Of a stretch of 64,000 nucleotides of DNA, positions 28,571 to 37,873 are shown piece after piece (the first letter of the stretch is position 1; each line of letters opens with the position of its first letter). The notes under the pieces were generated by a model, which ran no database searches, had not been told where the DNA came from, and was given only the letters and a program-made list of their open reading frames with translations. A program made the translations under genes and the position numbers. Source of the DNA: Campylobacter concisus (lineage in GTDB: Bacteria > Campylobacterota > Campylobacteria > Campylobacterales > Campylobacteraceae); NCBI RefSeq assembly GCF_003048875.2, contig NZ_CP049264.1:1860001-1924000 (forward strand), read 5' to 3'.

Positions 28571-29128
28571 TTAAATTTTTAAAAGCTCAGCTTCTTTCTC
28601 TTTTACGAGAGTGTCGATCTTTGCGGTGTAGGTGTCAGTTATCTTTTGAACCTCATCTTGACCCTTTTTGCTCTCGTCTTCAGTTATAGCTTTGTCTTTT
28701 TCAAGCTTTTTGACCTCGTCGTTTGCGTCTTTTCTCACGTTTCTTATACTAACTTTTGCCTTTTCGCCCATAGCTTTTGCGTGTTTTGCATTTTCTTGGC
28801 GTTGCTCGACGGTCATCGGTGGGAAAAATAGCTTAACGCTCTCGCCGTCGCTGTTTGGATTGACGCCGATATTTGCAGCTTGGATGGCTGATGAGATCGC
28901 TTTTATCATGCTCTTTTCCCAAGGTGTGATAGCGATAGTCGAAGCGTCACTCGTAAGCACGGTGGCTACTTGATTAAGCGGAGTTGGCGAGCCATAATAA
29001 TCAACCATAACGTTATCTAGGATGTTGATATTTACCTTGCCAGTTCTTAGCGTTGTAAAATCGCGCTTTAAAGAAGCGATCGCCTTTTCGCAACCCTCTT
29101 TTTGGGTATCGTAAATTTTATTTAGCAT
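28571..29128 (-). CDS. frr: Ribosome recycling factor
   Basis: 185 residues: long three-helix bundle with [28 protein letters not shown] pattern (abridged), WEKSMIKAI and [15 protein letters not shown]-type end. Acts with EF-G after termination. Its ATG overlaps the deacetylase 3' end by 11 nt. Confidence 0.98.
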   Translation of the reverse strand: MLNKIYDTQKEGCEKAIASLKRDFTTLRTGKVNINILDNVMVDYYGSPTPLNQVATVLTSDASTIAITPWEKSMIKAISSAIQAANIGVNPNSDGESVKLFFPPMTVEQRQENAKHAKAMGEKAKVSIRNVRKDANDEVKKLEKDKAITEDESKKGQDEVQKITDTYTAKIDTLVKEKEAELLKI

Positions 29129-30077
29129 TGGTGTCCTTTATTAGAAGTTTTGTGCTTCGGTGATGATCTACTTTTAGCGACATTAACACTTTGCGTTTAT
29201 CAAGTGGTGGGTTAAATTTACACTCAAAAACGCCATTTGTCATAGGTACTTTTCTAAAGCCATCAAAGCCAGTCATGAAAAAACTGCCCTCACTTGCGTT
29301 AGTGTCGGTCTTGATGATGAGCTTGTCGATCGCATTGTTTTGCGGATAGCCCTCTGGAAATATCCACTCGGCATTTAAAAATTTGCTATTAAAAGTTAGC
29401 GCTATCTTTGTGCCGTTCATCACTGGCGTTCTGTAAAGATCATAAACGTCGCTTTTATCTGAAACTGCGCCTGAGTTTTGATTTAAAAGTGCCAAAAAGC
29501 CAAATTCTTTTGCCAAAGAGACGACCCTACTATCGATCTCCCCGTAAGGGACTGCGAAGTATTTAGGCTTATAACCCATATGCTTTTCAAAGGTCTCAAC
29601 GCCCTTTTGAAAGTCCTCTCTTAAGGCCTCATCGCTAAGTTTAGTCATCCTTGGATGAGCGTATGAGTGATAGCCGATCTCTCCGTAAGCTTCTAGCTCT
29701 TTGATCTGATCAAAGTCTAAATAATCACCATATTTGTTCGCGCTTGCCTCTACATAGACCATCAAAGCAAATGGGTAGTTATACTCTTTAAAAAGCTCAA
29801 GAGCGTTATTGTAAAAGCTTTTGTATCCATCATCAACGGTGATAACGATCCAGTTATCAGGGATCGGTTCGCCAGCATTTACCGCATCGACAAGCCTTGA
29901 TAGCTTGACAACTTCGAAGCCATTGTTTTTAAAGTATTCAAACTGCTCTCTTAAATTTTGGATAGAAATATCTGTGCTAACGTGTCTTGGATCGTCAAAG
30001 CGATGATAAACTAGGATGTGAGCGTCTGCCAAAGCAAACGTTAGCGTCAAAAGTGACGCTAAAAACGTTTTTATCAT
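29118..30077 (-). CDS. Secreted polysaccharide deacetylase (NodB domain)
   Basis: 319 residues with signal peptide ([19 protein letters not shown]). The NodB domain shows the metal/acid motif [10 protein letters not shown] (catalytic Asp then Asp) near residue 80, the HSYAHPRM motif with two metal His near 138, and [12 protein letters not shown] (the RxxY-type motif). A C-terminal beta domain follows. The substrate could be peptidoglycan or a surface glycan. Lies between secG and frr. Confidence 0.9.
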   Translation of the reverse strand: MIKTFLASLLTLTFALADAHILVYHRFDDPRHVSTDISIQNLREQFEYFKNNGFEVVKLSRLVDAVNAGEPIPDNWIVITVDDGYKSFYNNALELFKEYNYPFALMVYVEASANKYGDYLDFDQIKELEAYGEIGYHSYAHPRMTKLSDEALREDFQKGVETFEKHMGYKPKYFAVPYGEIDSRVVSLAKEFGFLALLNQNSGAVSDKSDVYDLYRTPVMNGTKIALTFNSKFLNAEWIFPEGYPQNNAIDKLIIKTDTNASEGSFFMTGFDGFRKVPMTNGVFECKFNPPLDKRKVLMSLKVDHHRSTKLLIKDTNAK

Positions 30078-30079
30078 TG

Positions 30080-30409
30080 TTATTTTACTGGATTTTGTGG
30101 TGCGCTAGGAGCTGCTGGCACGTCGTTTGATTTTGGTACGACTAGAGATTTGCTATCGACACTATCAACGATAGAGCGTTTTAGATCTTTGTTGTAAAAA
30201 TATCCGAGTGCAAGTGTGTTTAGGATAAACAAAACGCCTACCACAAAGGTAAATTTAGCTAAAAACCCAGCTGGTCCTTTTGCTCCAAAAAGGCTCTCGT
30301 TGCTTCCACTGTATGCTCCAAGACCGATAGATGAGCTCTTTTGGAGTAAAACTGCGATCGTGATAACGACAGCTAGAACAAATTGTAAGATTAAAAATAT
30401 TAAACTCAC
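30080..30409 (-). CDS. secG: Preprotein translocase subunit SecG
   Basis: 109 residues from a GTG at 30409, chosen because AAAGGA lies 7 nt upstream and the first helix (LIFLILQFVLAVVITIAVLLQ) then begins at once, as in SecG. Second helix near FTFVVGVLFILNTLALGYFY; the GAYSGSNESLFGAKGP loop is diagnostic. Works with SecYE. Confidence 0.93.
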   Translation of the reverse strand: MSLIFLILQFVLAVVITIAVLLQKSSSIGLGAYSGSNESLFGAKGPAGFLAKFTFVVGVLFILNTLALGYFYNKDLKRSIVDSVDSKSLVVPKSNDVPAAPSAPQNPVK

Positions 30410-30471
30410 GAAATTTCCTTTAAATTTTTTAAATAGTTTGCGATTATACAAGAAAAGATTTAAATTTTTAG

Positions 30472-30855
30472 TTAAAGTTCTTTTTCAAGCTCATAAAGCT
30501 CGTATCTTATGCTTTTAAAAAGCTCGGCTTGATCTAAATTTATAAGCTTAAAGCACTCTTCAAGCACACGAGCGCTCTCCTGGGCACGCTTGAAATTTGC
30601 AGTGATGATTTCGTCTAAATTTGATCTTTCTTGCTCGCTTTTTGTGCTGGTTTTTAAGACATCATTTTGTGAATTTCTAAATTTTAAAAATTCTTTTTGT
30701 GGGATCTTTGCCTTGTGGCGGAGGGACTTTATCTTATAGGCGAGCTTAGCGTCATCAAAGACATATCTTTTTATATCTTCAACGACGCGAAGCCCTTCTT
30801 TTAGCCTATTTAAATTCGCATCTATCACTCGGTAGATGCGCTCGTCATTAGTCAT
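30472..30855 (-). CDS. Stand-alone ThiD2-like protein (HMP-P kinase domain)
   Basis: 127 residues. IYRVIDANLNRLKEGLRVVEDIKRY near the start (motif DANxNRxxEGLRVxED), the LRHK segment, and NFKRAQESARVLEE in the C-terminal half match the ThiD2 domain, which in other bacteria is usually fused to the N-terminus of ThiE. Known ThiD2 domains phosphorylate HMP-P for thiamine synthesis. Here it stands alone and no thiamine gene is nearby. Overlaps the BI-1 gene by 8 nt. Confidence 0.75.
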   Translation of the reverse strand: MTNDERIYRVIDANLNRLKEGLRVVEDIKRYVFDDAKLAYKIKSLRHKAKIPQKEFLKFRNSQNDVLKTSTKSEQERSNLDEIITANFKRAQESARVLEECFKLINLDQAELFKSIRYELYELEKEL

Positions 30856-31546
30856 TTCTATTAAAAATGCCTAAAATTTGTAGTAATGATGTAAATAAAT
30901 TTACAAAATCAAGATACAAAGCAACTGCACCCTCAACTGGTGTCTCATAGTTGCCACGGATGATATTTTGTGTATCAAAAAGTATGTAAGCACTAAATAA
31001 AATCGAAGTGATACTTGAGATAACTAGTTGAAACATCGTGCTTTTAACGAAAATGTTGATGATCGCTGCTACAATGATAACTATCAAAGTTATAAATAGC
31101 ATCTTACCCATCGTTGTAAAGTCACGTTTTGTATTCATCGCAAAGACGCTTAAAGCACCAAATGCAACTGTCGTCAAGCCAAATGCTTGAGCCACGATAC
31201 TAGCACCACTTGGCATAGCAAGGATCGCTGAAAGTAGCGGAGTTAGCGTAAGACCGCTTACAAATGTAAATGCAAAAAGAAGTATTAAATTTAATCCCTC
31301 TTTGCGTTTAGCCGCCATTAGTCCAAAAAGTAGAACAAACTCAAGTATCACAAGTCCCCAAAACAAAAATCTATTTGCCGCAAAAACGCCAGCGATGCTA
31401 ATGCCTACATAAGCGCCAGCAGTAGCTGAAAGTAGTGATGCTGCAAAAAGTTGATAAGTCTGTTTTATAAAAGTGCTTAGTGAGCTTTGAGAATACGCAA
31501 GCTCTTCTTGATTTTGCTTAGCGTAGTTTCTATCATATAAACTCAT
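30848..31546 (-). CDS. BAX inhibitor-1 (BI-1/YccA) family membrane protein
   Basis: 232 residues with seven membrane helices, the first after about residue 28. The FLFWGLVILEFVLLFGLM and LTLTPLLSAI stretches, and the final ALYLDFVNLFTSLLQILG with its conserved Asp, are typical of BI-1. Bacterial members act as proton/calcium leak channels or FtsH partners. First gene of the operon through frr. Confidence 0.92.
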   Translation of the reverse strand: MSLYDRNYAKQNQEELAYSQSSLSTFIKQTYQLFAASLLSATAGAYVGISIAGVFAANRFLFWGLVILEFVLLFGLMAAKRKEGLNLILLFAFTFVSGLTLTPLLSAILAMPSGASIVAQAFGLTTVAFGALSVFAMNTKRDFTTMGKMLFITLIVIIVAAIINIFVKSTMFQLVISSITSILFSAYILFDTQNIIRGNYETPVEGAVALYLDFVNLFTSLLQILGIFNRND

Positions 31547-31679
31547 TTTTTCTCCTTGAAAATTTTTGGGCTAAATTTAGCCAAACTTTGTTAAACAATG
31601 TATAAAAAGTAGTTTAATAAATAATATTAATTTAGGGTTTTTTATTTTCGCTTCGTTTTTTTGATTAAATAAAAGTTGC

Positions 31680-31685
31680 TATAAT
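31680..31685 (+). promoter_or_regulatory. -10 element for the carbonic anhydrase operon
   Basis: GCTATAATCG box 35 nt above the ATG at 31720, with T-runs upstream (around 31640-31662). Confidence 0.6.
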
Positions 31686-31719
31686 CGCGATAAAAATATA
31701 AAAAATGGAGATAAATTTT

Positions 31720-32364
31720 ATGGATGATTCAATACTTGAAGGTGCAGTAAAATTTATGGAAGATGGTTTTTTAGAGCATGAAGAGCTCTTTAAAAGTCTG
31801 CAACACAAGCAAGATCCGCACACGCTTTTCATATCATGCGTGGATTCAAGGGTCGTGCCAAATTTGATAACAAACTGCCTGCCAGGTGAGCTTTTTATGG
31901 TGCGAAATATCGCAAACATCGTGCCACCTTATAGGGTGAGCGAAGAGTTTTTGGCGACCACTTCGGCGATCGAATATGCGCTTGAAGTTTTAAACATTAA
32001 AAACATCATCATCTGCGGACACTCTGACTGTGGTGGATGCGCGGCACTTTATGCGGATGAAAAGAAGCTAAAAAATACTCCAAACGTTAGAAACTGGATC
32101 AGGCTAATAGAGCCGATCAAGCGAGAAGTGCTTAAATTTACAAGCGACGATCCAGCCAAAATGGCGTGGCTAACCGAGAGGCTAAACGTGATAAACTCGA
32201 TCGAAAACATAATGACTTATCCAAATGTAAAAGAGGAGTATGAAAGTGGCAAGCTTCAAATTTATGGCTGGCACTACATCATAGAAACTGGCGAAATTTT
32301 TAGCTACGATTTAAAAGAGGGTACGTTTAAGCTTCTAGCTGACAAAAGAGGCGAAAATGCGTAA
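31720..32364 (+). CDS. canB: Beta-class carbonic anhydrase
   Basis: 214 residues from the ATG at 31720, preferred over 31705 because the GGAG of the earlier codons then serves as ribosome-binding site. Zinc ligands: Cys in SCVDSRV, His and Cys in CGHSDCGGC; the Asp-Arg dyad (DSR) is intact. Interconverts CO2 and bicarbonate in the cytoplasm. Its stop overlaps the MscS gene by 8 nt. Confidence 0.93.
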   Translation: MDDSILEGAVKFMEDGFLEHEELFKSLQHKQDPHTLFISCVDSRVVPNLITNCLPGELFMVRNIANIVPPYRVSEEFLATTSAIEYALEVLNIKNIIICGHSDCGGCAALYADEKKLKNTPNVRNWIRLIEPIKREVLKFTSDDPAKMAWLTERLNVINSIENIMTYPNVKEEYESGKLQIYGWHYIIETGEIFSYDLKEGTFKLLADKRGENA

Positions 32365-34201
32365 ATTTCTAGCCATTATCCTGCTTTGCTTTACCTTTGC
32401 TTTTGCGGCCGAGAGCAACAAAACTCAAGAAGAAGACATAATAAGCATAACAAATCAAATCCAAACCATAAACAGCCAGATAAAAATTTTAAAAGCGCAG
32501 CAAAAAGATACAAATAACTCAAAGGCTGACAACTCAAATTTAGCCAGCCTCCACAAAAAAAAGAGCGATCTTTTAGAAAAGATACCAAACTATATCATGC
32601 AGATCGAATTAACCCAAAGCGATATAAATAAATTTAATCTGCAAAAAGAGGTGCTAGAAAAAAAGGTCGCAAGACTAGAGAAGCAGTCAAACAAAGACGC
32701 CTACATCCAAAGCGCCATCGAGCTTGAGAAGATGAAGGTTGATTACGCTTACTACTCAGCGCTTATTAGCCTAGAAGAGGTCTTTAAAAAGGGCGCTAAG
32801 GCAAATTCTATAAGAGATGTGATAGATAATGGACTTTTAAATTTACAGACAAATTCTTATGTAAGCATAAAAGATCTAAAAGACTCACTAAATGACACTT
32901 CAGGCTCTTACGACAACGCCTTTTTTGACCTTGAGCTAAAAAAAGAGAGTGAAGAAGAAATTTTAACCTATCTTAAAAATAACGCCGATCTTCTAAGCTC
33001 AAGCATGCTCTTGTCTGAGCTAAATTTAGTCGATGCAGTCGAATACATAAACAAAGCAACTGACATAAATTCAAGTAAATTTAACATCGGCAAGATCGTT
33101 GTTATCGTTGCGATATTTTTATTTTTCGTCTCACTAACTAGAATTCTAGCCAAACTAACCTACTGGCTAATGTCGCTCATCGCTTCAGGCGAAGGGGTAA
33201 AAGAGGCTAAAAATCAGATCGTTGATATCGTGAAAAAGCCGATTTCAGCACTTCTTATCATCTACGCGCTAAACATCTGTATCGGCGTTGGATTTTACCC
33301 AGTGCCAGTGCCTCTAACGGTAGCAAATATCTTTTCTATCATATATATAGTAGCATTTTCATGGCTTGTCCTAACCATACTAAATGGCTACGGCATCGCT
33401 ATAATCGACAAGATCGCGCAAAAAAGCAAGCGTAAAGAGGTGATAAACCTAGCGCTAAAAGTGATCTACGTGATCGTGCTAATCATCACACTTTTACTGA
33501 TCCTTCAAAAGCTTGGCTTTGATATCTCAGCGCTCATCGCCTCACTTGGTATCGGTGGTCTTGCCGTTGCCTTCGCTGCTAAAGACATCATCGCAAACTT
33601 CTTTGCCTCTGTCATGATGCTCTTTGACAACTCATTTTCACAAGGCGACTGGATAGTTTGTGGAGACATCGAGGGCACGGTCGTTGAGATAGGATTTAGA
33701 AAAACAACTGTTAGAAGCTTTGATAATGCCCTTATCTTCGTGCCAAACTCAAAGCTAGCAAGCGATCCTGTTAGAAACTGGAGCAGAAGAAAGGTCGGCA
33801 GACGCATAAGAATGGTTATTGGCATCGAGTATGGGCCAACTACAGAAGAGATCAAAAAATGTGTAAATGACATCAAAAATATGCTGATAAATCACCCAGA
33901 TATCGCTAAAAGCGAAGATATCGCGGCTAATAAAAGAGGACTAAAATATAGACAAAACATAGTCTCAGTTGATGACTACGCTGGATATAAGTCAAATTTA
34001 TTTGTCGTGGTTGATGACTTTGCTGATAGCTCGATAAATATCCTAGTTTATTGCTTTGCAAAAACTATCGTTTGGGGCGATTTTTTAGACGTAAAACAAG
34101 ATGTAATGCTAAAAATTATGGATATTTTAAAGCAAAATGGTCTAAATTTTGCATTCCCAAGCCAAAGCTTGTATATCGAAAATATCAAAGATAAAATTTA
34201 A
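32357..34201 (+). CDS. Mechanosensitive channel, MscS family with periplasmic N-terminus
   Basis: 614 residues. Signal peptide (residues 1-18), then a long coiled-coil-like periplasmic region (about 25-225, rich in Lys/Glu/Gln/Leu), several membrane helices from about 243, and the MscS pore helix (IASLGIGGLAVAFAAKDIIANFFASVM pattern, near 395). The beta domain follows with GTVVEIGFRKTTVRSFDNALIFVPNS. Such channels release solutes on osmotic downshock. Coupled to the carbonic anhydrase gene. Confidence 0.92.
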   Translation: MRKFLAIILLCFTFAFAAESNKTQEEDIISITNQIQTINSQIKILKAQQKDTNNSKADNSNLASLHKKKSDLLEKIPNYIMQIELTQSDINKFNLQKEVLEKKVARLEKQSNKDAYIQSAIELEKMKVDYAYYSALISLEEVFKKGAKANSIRDVIDNGLLNLQTNSYVSIKDLKDSLNDTSGSYDNAFFDLELKKESEEEILTYLKNNADLLSSSMLLSELNLVDAVEYINKATDINSSKFNIGKIVVIVAIFLFFVSLTRILAKLTYWLMSLIASGEGVKEAKNQIVDIVKKPISALLIIYALNICIGVGFYPVPVPLTVANIFSIIYIVAFSWLVLTILNGYGIAIIDKIAQKSKRKEVINLALKVIYVIVLIITLLLILQKLGFDISALIASLGIGGLAVAFAAKDIIANFFASVMMLFDNSFSQGDWIVCGDIEGTVVEIGFRKTTVRSFDNALIFVPNSKLASDPVRNWSRRKVGRRIRMVIGIEYGPTTEEIKKCVNDIKNMLINHPDIAKSEDIAANKRGLKYRQNIVSVDDYAGYKSNLFVVVDDFADSSINILVYCFAKTIVWGDFLDVKQDVMLKIMDILKQNGLNFAFPSQSLYIENIKDKI

Positions 34202-34211
34202 GGAGAGAAAA

Positions 34212-34370
34212 ATGAGTGATGATTTTGACTACGAAGAGGTAGAAGAAGACTACTCTGAATTTAACGACGAGGACGAGGATAGTAGCGATAGCTATGACTA
34301 TAACTACGACGAAAATGACTACAACTATGAAGATAGCGATGAGGATGAGGATAGTTACGACTCGTATTAA
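34212..34370 (+). CDS. 52-residue acidic, Tyr-rich protein
   Basis: Starts at the ATG at 34212, with AAGGAGAG 5-6 nt upstream, 10 nt after mscS; the longer frame that runs into mscS is unlikely. Nearly the whole protein is Asp, Glu, Ser, Tyr and Asn (DSYDYNYDENDYNYEDSDED), so it should be disordered with a very low pI. No known family. The good ribosome-binding site and tight placement argue that it is made. Confidence 0.75.
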   Translation: MSDDFDYEEVEEDYSEFNDEDEDSSDSYDYNYDENDYNYEDSDEDEDSYDSY

Positions 34371-34416
34371 AATGATCTAAATTAAATTTAATGGATGAAA
34401 TTAACGGAGAGAATGC

Positions 34417-35511
34417 TTGGTACAGGAATTTATAGAGCAAGATAGCTACAAGGCTATCGATGACATTTACAAAACGATATTAAACGTAGCGATAGTAAGT
34501 AACGCCTTTGTCTTGATCGTGCTGTGTAGTTTTTACTTTGACTTAACGATCATTTTTATCTGTTTTTTATTTCTTTCTATTAGCACTGCTTTAAGGATTA
34601 GATTTAATATCAAATACAGATTTTTAATCTCGGCCATCTTTCAACTAAATGTCATCACCGCAGTTATCGCTGGCGTTGTTGGCATGGGCTGGAGCTCTAG
34701 TATATGGATAACACTCCTTGGCGTTATCTTTATAAACTACTTTTTGGCTTTTAACCAAAGACTTCTTACCTACTCTGTCTGCCTTCTTGAGCTATTTGTC
34801 CTTTTGTGGCTATATCTTACATATAAAGATAAAGTAGTTGAGATAGACACCATGGTACAAATAGGCTCAACCTGTATAAGCGTTTTCTTTACTTTTTACT
34901 TGGTCTTTAGACTTTCGTTTTTCTCTGATGCGATCACATCTAGTGGCTACAAACAGATCAGCGAAGAGAAAGAGGAGATAGAGAGAATTTCTAAGTATGA
35001 CTTTTTAACCGGTCTTTTAAATAGACGCTCTATTGAAAGAACACTTAGATATGAGCTAAAAGAGCTTAGAGAAAAAAGCAGTGACGCAAATTTAGTCGTT
35101 ATGCTAGGAGACATCGATAACTTCAAAAAGATAAATGACACCTACGGACACGACTGGGGCGATAAGGTCTTAAAAGAGATCGCAAGAGCCTTGCAAGATA
35201 CTTTTAGAGAAAATGACCACATTTGTAGGTGGGGTGGAGAGGAATTTCTAGTTATCTTGCCTGAAGTTAAAACCGAAGACGTAAAAAAGGTAGAAACCAG
35301 ACTTGGCACAAGGATAGCGCAGGTAAAACTGCCTGATAAGAGCTCAGTAACCATGACCTTTGGTCTAGTCCTTTGCGCAAATGGCGTTATAACTGATATC
35401 GACACAGTCATAAACAAAGCTGATAAAAAGCTATATGAGGGCAAGAAAAATGGCAAAGACCGCATCGAGTATGAGATCATGAAGGCAAATAAGGACAAAG
35501 ACAATGCCTAA
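34417..35511 (+). CDS. Membrane diguanylate cyclase (GGEEF domain)
   Basis: 364 residues starting at TTG (34417), which has GGAGAG 7 nt upstream. About six membrane helices (30-180), then the GGDEF domain with FLTGLLNRRSIE, DIDNFKKINDTYGH and the active site WGGEEF. The RxxD inhibitory site (REND) lies five residues before GGEEF, so product inhibition by c-di-GMP is expected. Makes c-di-GMP. Overlaps the next cyclase gene by 8 nt. Confidence 0.93.
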   Translation: MVQEFIEQDSYKAIDDIYKTILNVAIVSNAFVLIVLCSFYFDLTIIFICFLFLSISTALRIRFNIKYRFLISAIFQLNVITAVIAGVVGMGWSSSIWITLLGVIFINYFLAFNQRLLTYSVCLLELFVLLWLYLTYKDKVVEIDTMVQIGSTCISVFFTFYLVFRLSFFSDAITSSGYKQISEEKEEIERISKYDFLTGLLNRRSIERTLRYELKELREKSSDANLVVMLGDIDNFKKINDTYGHDWGDKVLKEIARALQDTFRENDHICRWGGEEFLVILPEVKTEDVKKVETRLGTRIAQVKLPDKSSVTMTFGLVLCANGVITDIDTVINKADKKLYEGKKNGKDRIEYEIMKANKDKDNA

Positions 35512-36553
35512 AATTTCACTTTATATCTCACAAAAGATCATCGTCTTTTCGCTTCTAGCTGTACATACTTTTTACCTAGTTATGTTCTACCTCATGGGCG
35601 AAGAAATTTTGGCTGTGGCAAACATCCTTTCTGTTAGCATATATCTTTTTGCACTAAAGATACTCTTTGATAGCGAAGAGAACAACAAGATCGTGATGCT
35701 CATCTTGCAAGTAGAAATTTTACTCCACGCCTCACTTTGCGTCTTTATCCTTGGTCTAGGCTGGGGCTTTGAAATTTTATTTTTAACATCAACTATTAGC
35801 CTCTTTTTCTTATCAGTTAGCTTTAAAATGTTAAGCAGAATTATCTCTTTACTAGATATCGCGGCATTTTTATTTTTTTATCTAGTGATAGATCTACCAG
35901 CAAAGGACGATCCTTTATACAAAGAGATATTTTTTGTATTTAACCTAACTGCATCTTGTGTGTTTGCTGTCTTAACATCATTTTTGCTAGAGAGCTCAAA
36001 TTTATTTATATTCTTAGGCATCTTAGAAGAGAAAGAGTCCGCTAAAGCTGTCTTTAACCACGACCCACTAACTGGACTTTTAAACCGAGCTTCGATGCAA
36101 CAAATTTTTAGACAAAAGAATTTATTTGACGGCAATGACTTTGCTATCGTGATGTGCGACATCGATAACTTTAAAAAGATAAACGACACCTACGGACACG
36201 GCGCAGGCGATGAAGTGCTAAAGAGCCTTTCTAAAATTTTCAAAAACGCTTTCAGAAATGAAGATAGGGTTGCGAGATTTGGCGGCGAAGAGTTTTTGGC
36301 TGTTATCTTTGACGTTAAAAAGGCAAAAGCGGTTAGCATCTTAGAGCGTATCAGAGAGACGCTTAATCAAAATGTCGTTGAATTTGAAAACCATAGAATC
36401 ATAGCTACTATGACCTTTGGTGTCGTGGCTCACAGCGGCAACACTGAGGTAAATATCGAGCGTATGATCAAGCAAGCTGACGAGCTGCTTTATGTCGGTA
36501 AGCTAAATGGTAAAAATATCGTTATGAGTGCGGATTACGATCCAAAAGGATAA
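35504..36553 (+). CDS. Membrane diguanylate cyclase (GGEEF domain), second copy
   Basis: 349 residues with six predicted membrane helices (10-180) and a GGDEF domain: PLTGLLNRASM, DIDNFKKINDTYGHGAGDE, FGGEEF, and an RxxD site (RNED) in the right place. Closely similar in layout to the preceding cyclase, so probably a tandem duplication, though the membrane halves differ. Ends at a terminator shared with the TRAP operon. Confidence 0.93.
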   Translation: MPKISLYISQKIIVFSLLAVHTFYLVMFYLMGEEILAVANILSVSIYLFALKILFDSEENNKIVMLILQVEILLHASLCVFILGLGWGFEILFLTSTISLFFLSVSFKMLSRIISLLDIAAFLFFYLVIDLPAKDDPLYKEIFFVFNLTASCVFAVLTSFLLESSNLFIFLGILEEKESAKAVFNHDPLTGLLNRASMQQIFRQKNLFDGNDFAIVMCDIDNFKKINDTYGHGAGDEVLKSLSKIFKNAFRNEDRVARFGGEEFLAVIFDVKKAKAVSILERIRETLNQNVVEFENHRIIATMTFGVVAHSGNTEVNIERMIKQADELLYVGKLNGKNIVMSADYDPKG

Positions 36554-36579
36554 ATTTAGAGGCCTAAGCCTCTAAATTT
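36552..36579. terminator. Bidirectional terminator between cyclase and TRAP operons
   Basis: A 12-bp perfect stem AAATTTAGAGGC/GCCTCTAAATTT with loop CTAA, flanked by T/A runs on both sides, between two convergent operons. Confidence 0.88.
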
Positions 36580-37862
36580 TAATGTCCATACATTATGTTT
36601 GGTAGCCAAAGTGAAATTTGCGGTATATAAGTAACCAAGATAAGGCCAAAGAACAAGGTCAGCGTCCATGGCAAGCACGCCATGATGACCTCTTTTAAGT
36701 TCATATTTGTAAGACCGCTTGCGACAAATAAATTTAGTCCAACAGGCGGAGTCACCATACCTATCTCCATATTTACAACCAAGATGATACCAAAGTGAAT
36801 AGGATCAACGCCAAGCTGCGTAGCTATCGGAAGTAAGAGCGGCACCATGATCATGATAACGCTTGAAGGCTCCATAAACTGACCCATGATAAAGAGCAAG
36901 ATATTTACAAATATCAAAAATCCTATCATGCCGATATTTGCGTCAAGTATCATCGAAGCGATCGCTTGCGGGATCTGCTCGCTAGTTAGCAAATATGCAA
37001 AAACAACGGCATTTGCGATGATGAAAAATATCATAGCTGTTGTAAGGGCTGAGTCTAGGCAGATGTCCCAAAGATCTTTTATCTTTATATCTCTATAGAT
37101 AAAAAGTGAGATAAATAGCGCATAAACAGCACTTGCCGCAGCAGCTTCAGTCGGAGTGAATATGCCTCCATAAATTCCGCCAATGACCACAACAACGATA
37201 AGTAGCGCCCAAAATGCTTTTGCAAATTTCTGCACTCTTACTTTAAATGGCTCAGCCTTAGTCGCTTTAAATCCAAGCTTTTTTGCTCCAACGTAGGTTT
37301 GCGCAAGCATCATGCCACCAAGCATAAGACCAGGTACGACGCCAGCCATAAAGAGCTTGCCGATACTAACCTCAGCAGTTACGCCATAAACTATCATAAC
37401 AACTGAAGGCGGGATCAAAATTCCAAGCGAGCCAGCCGTAGTTATGCCGCCCACTGCGTACTCTTTTGGATAGCCAGCCTCTTTTATCGCTGCAAACATA
37501 ATTGAGCCAATAGCCACAACCGTCGCAGGCGAGCTTCCAGAGACGGCCGCAAAGATGATGCAGGCAAATATCGCACTCATAGGCAAGCCACCTGGCAAAT
37601 GTCCGACCATAGACTTTGCAAAGTCGATGATACGCCTTGCTGAGCCGCCTTTACTTAGTAAATTTCCGGCCAAGATAAACATCGGTATCGCCATTAGCGA
37701 AAATTTATTGATACCATCAAAAATTAGCTGCGGGATCGTAGCGATGTCGATATCTGTAAAAAATATCATAGTTAAAACGGTGCTTGTGCCTAGCGAAACC
37801 GCGACTGGCACGCCTATTAGCATCAGTGCAAAAAGCAGGATAAATAAAAATGCTATTGTCAT
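36579..37862 (-). CDS. dctM: TRAP transporter large permease (DctM family)
   Basis: 427 residues, about 12 membrane helices. NGINKFSLMAIPMFILAGNL, AGSLGILIPPSVVMIVYG and MVTPPVGLNLFV are the DctM core motifs. Uses an ion gradient to import a substrate, often a C4-dicarboxylate or other organic acid, handed over by DctP. Last gene of the operon. Confidence 0.93.
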   Translation of the reverse strand: MTIAFLFILLFALMLIGVPVAVSLGTSTVLTMIFFTDIDIATIPQLIFDGINKFSLMAIPMFILAGNLLSKGGSARRIIDFAKSMVGHLPGGLPMSAIFACIIFAAVSGSSPATVVAIGSIMFAAIKEAGYPKEYAVGGITTAGSLGILIPPSVVMIVYGVTAEVSIGKLFMAGVVPGLMLGGMMLAQTYVGAKKLGFKATKAEPFKVRVQKFAKAFWALLIVVVVIGGIYGGIFTPTEAAAASAVYALFISLFIYRDIKIKDLWDICLDSALTTAMIFFIIANAVVFAYLLTSEQIPQAIASMILDANIGMIGFLIFVNILLFIMGQFMEPSSVIMIMVPLLLPIATQLGVDPIHFGIILVVNMEIGMVTPPVGLNLFVASGLTNMNLKEVIMACLPWTLTLFFGLILVTYIPQISLWLPNIMYGH

Positions 37863-37873
37863 CTTTTTTCTCC

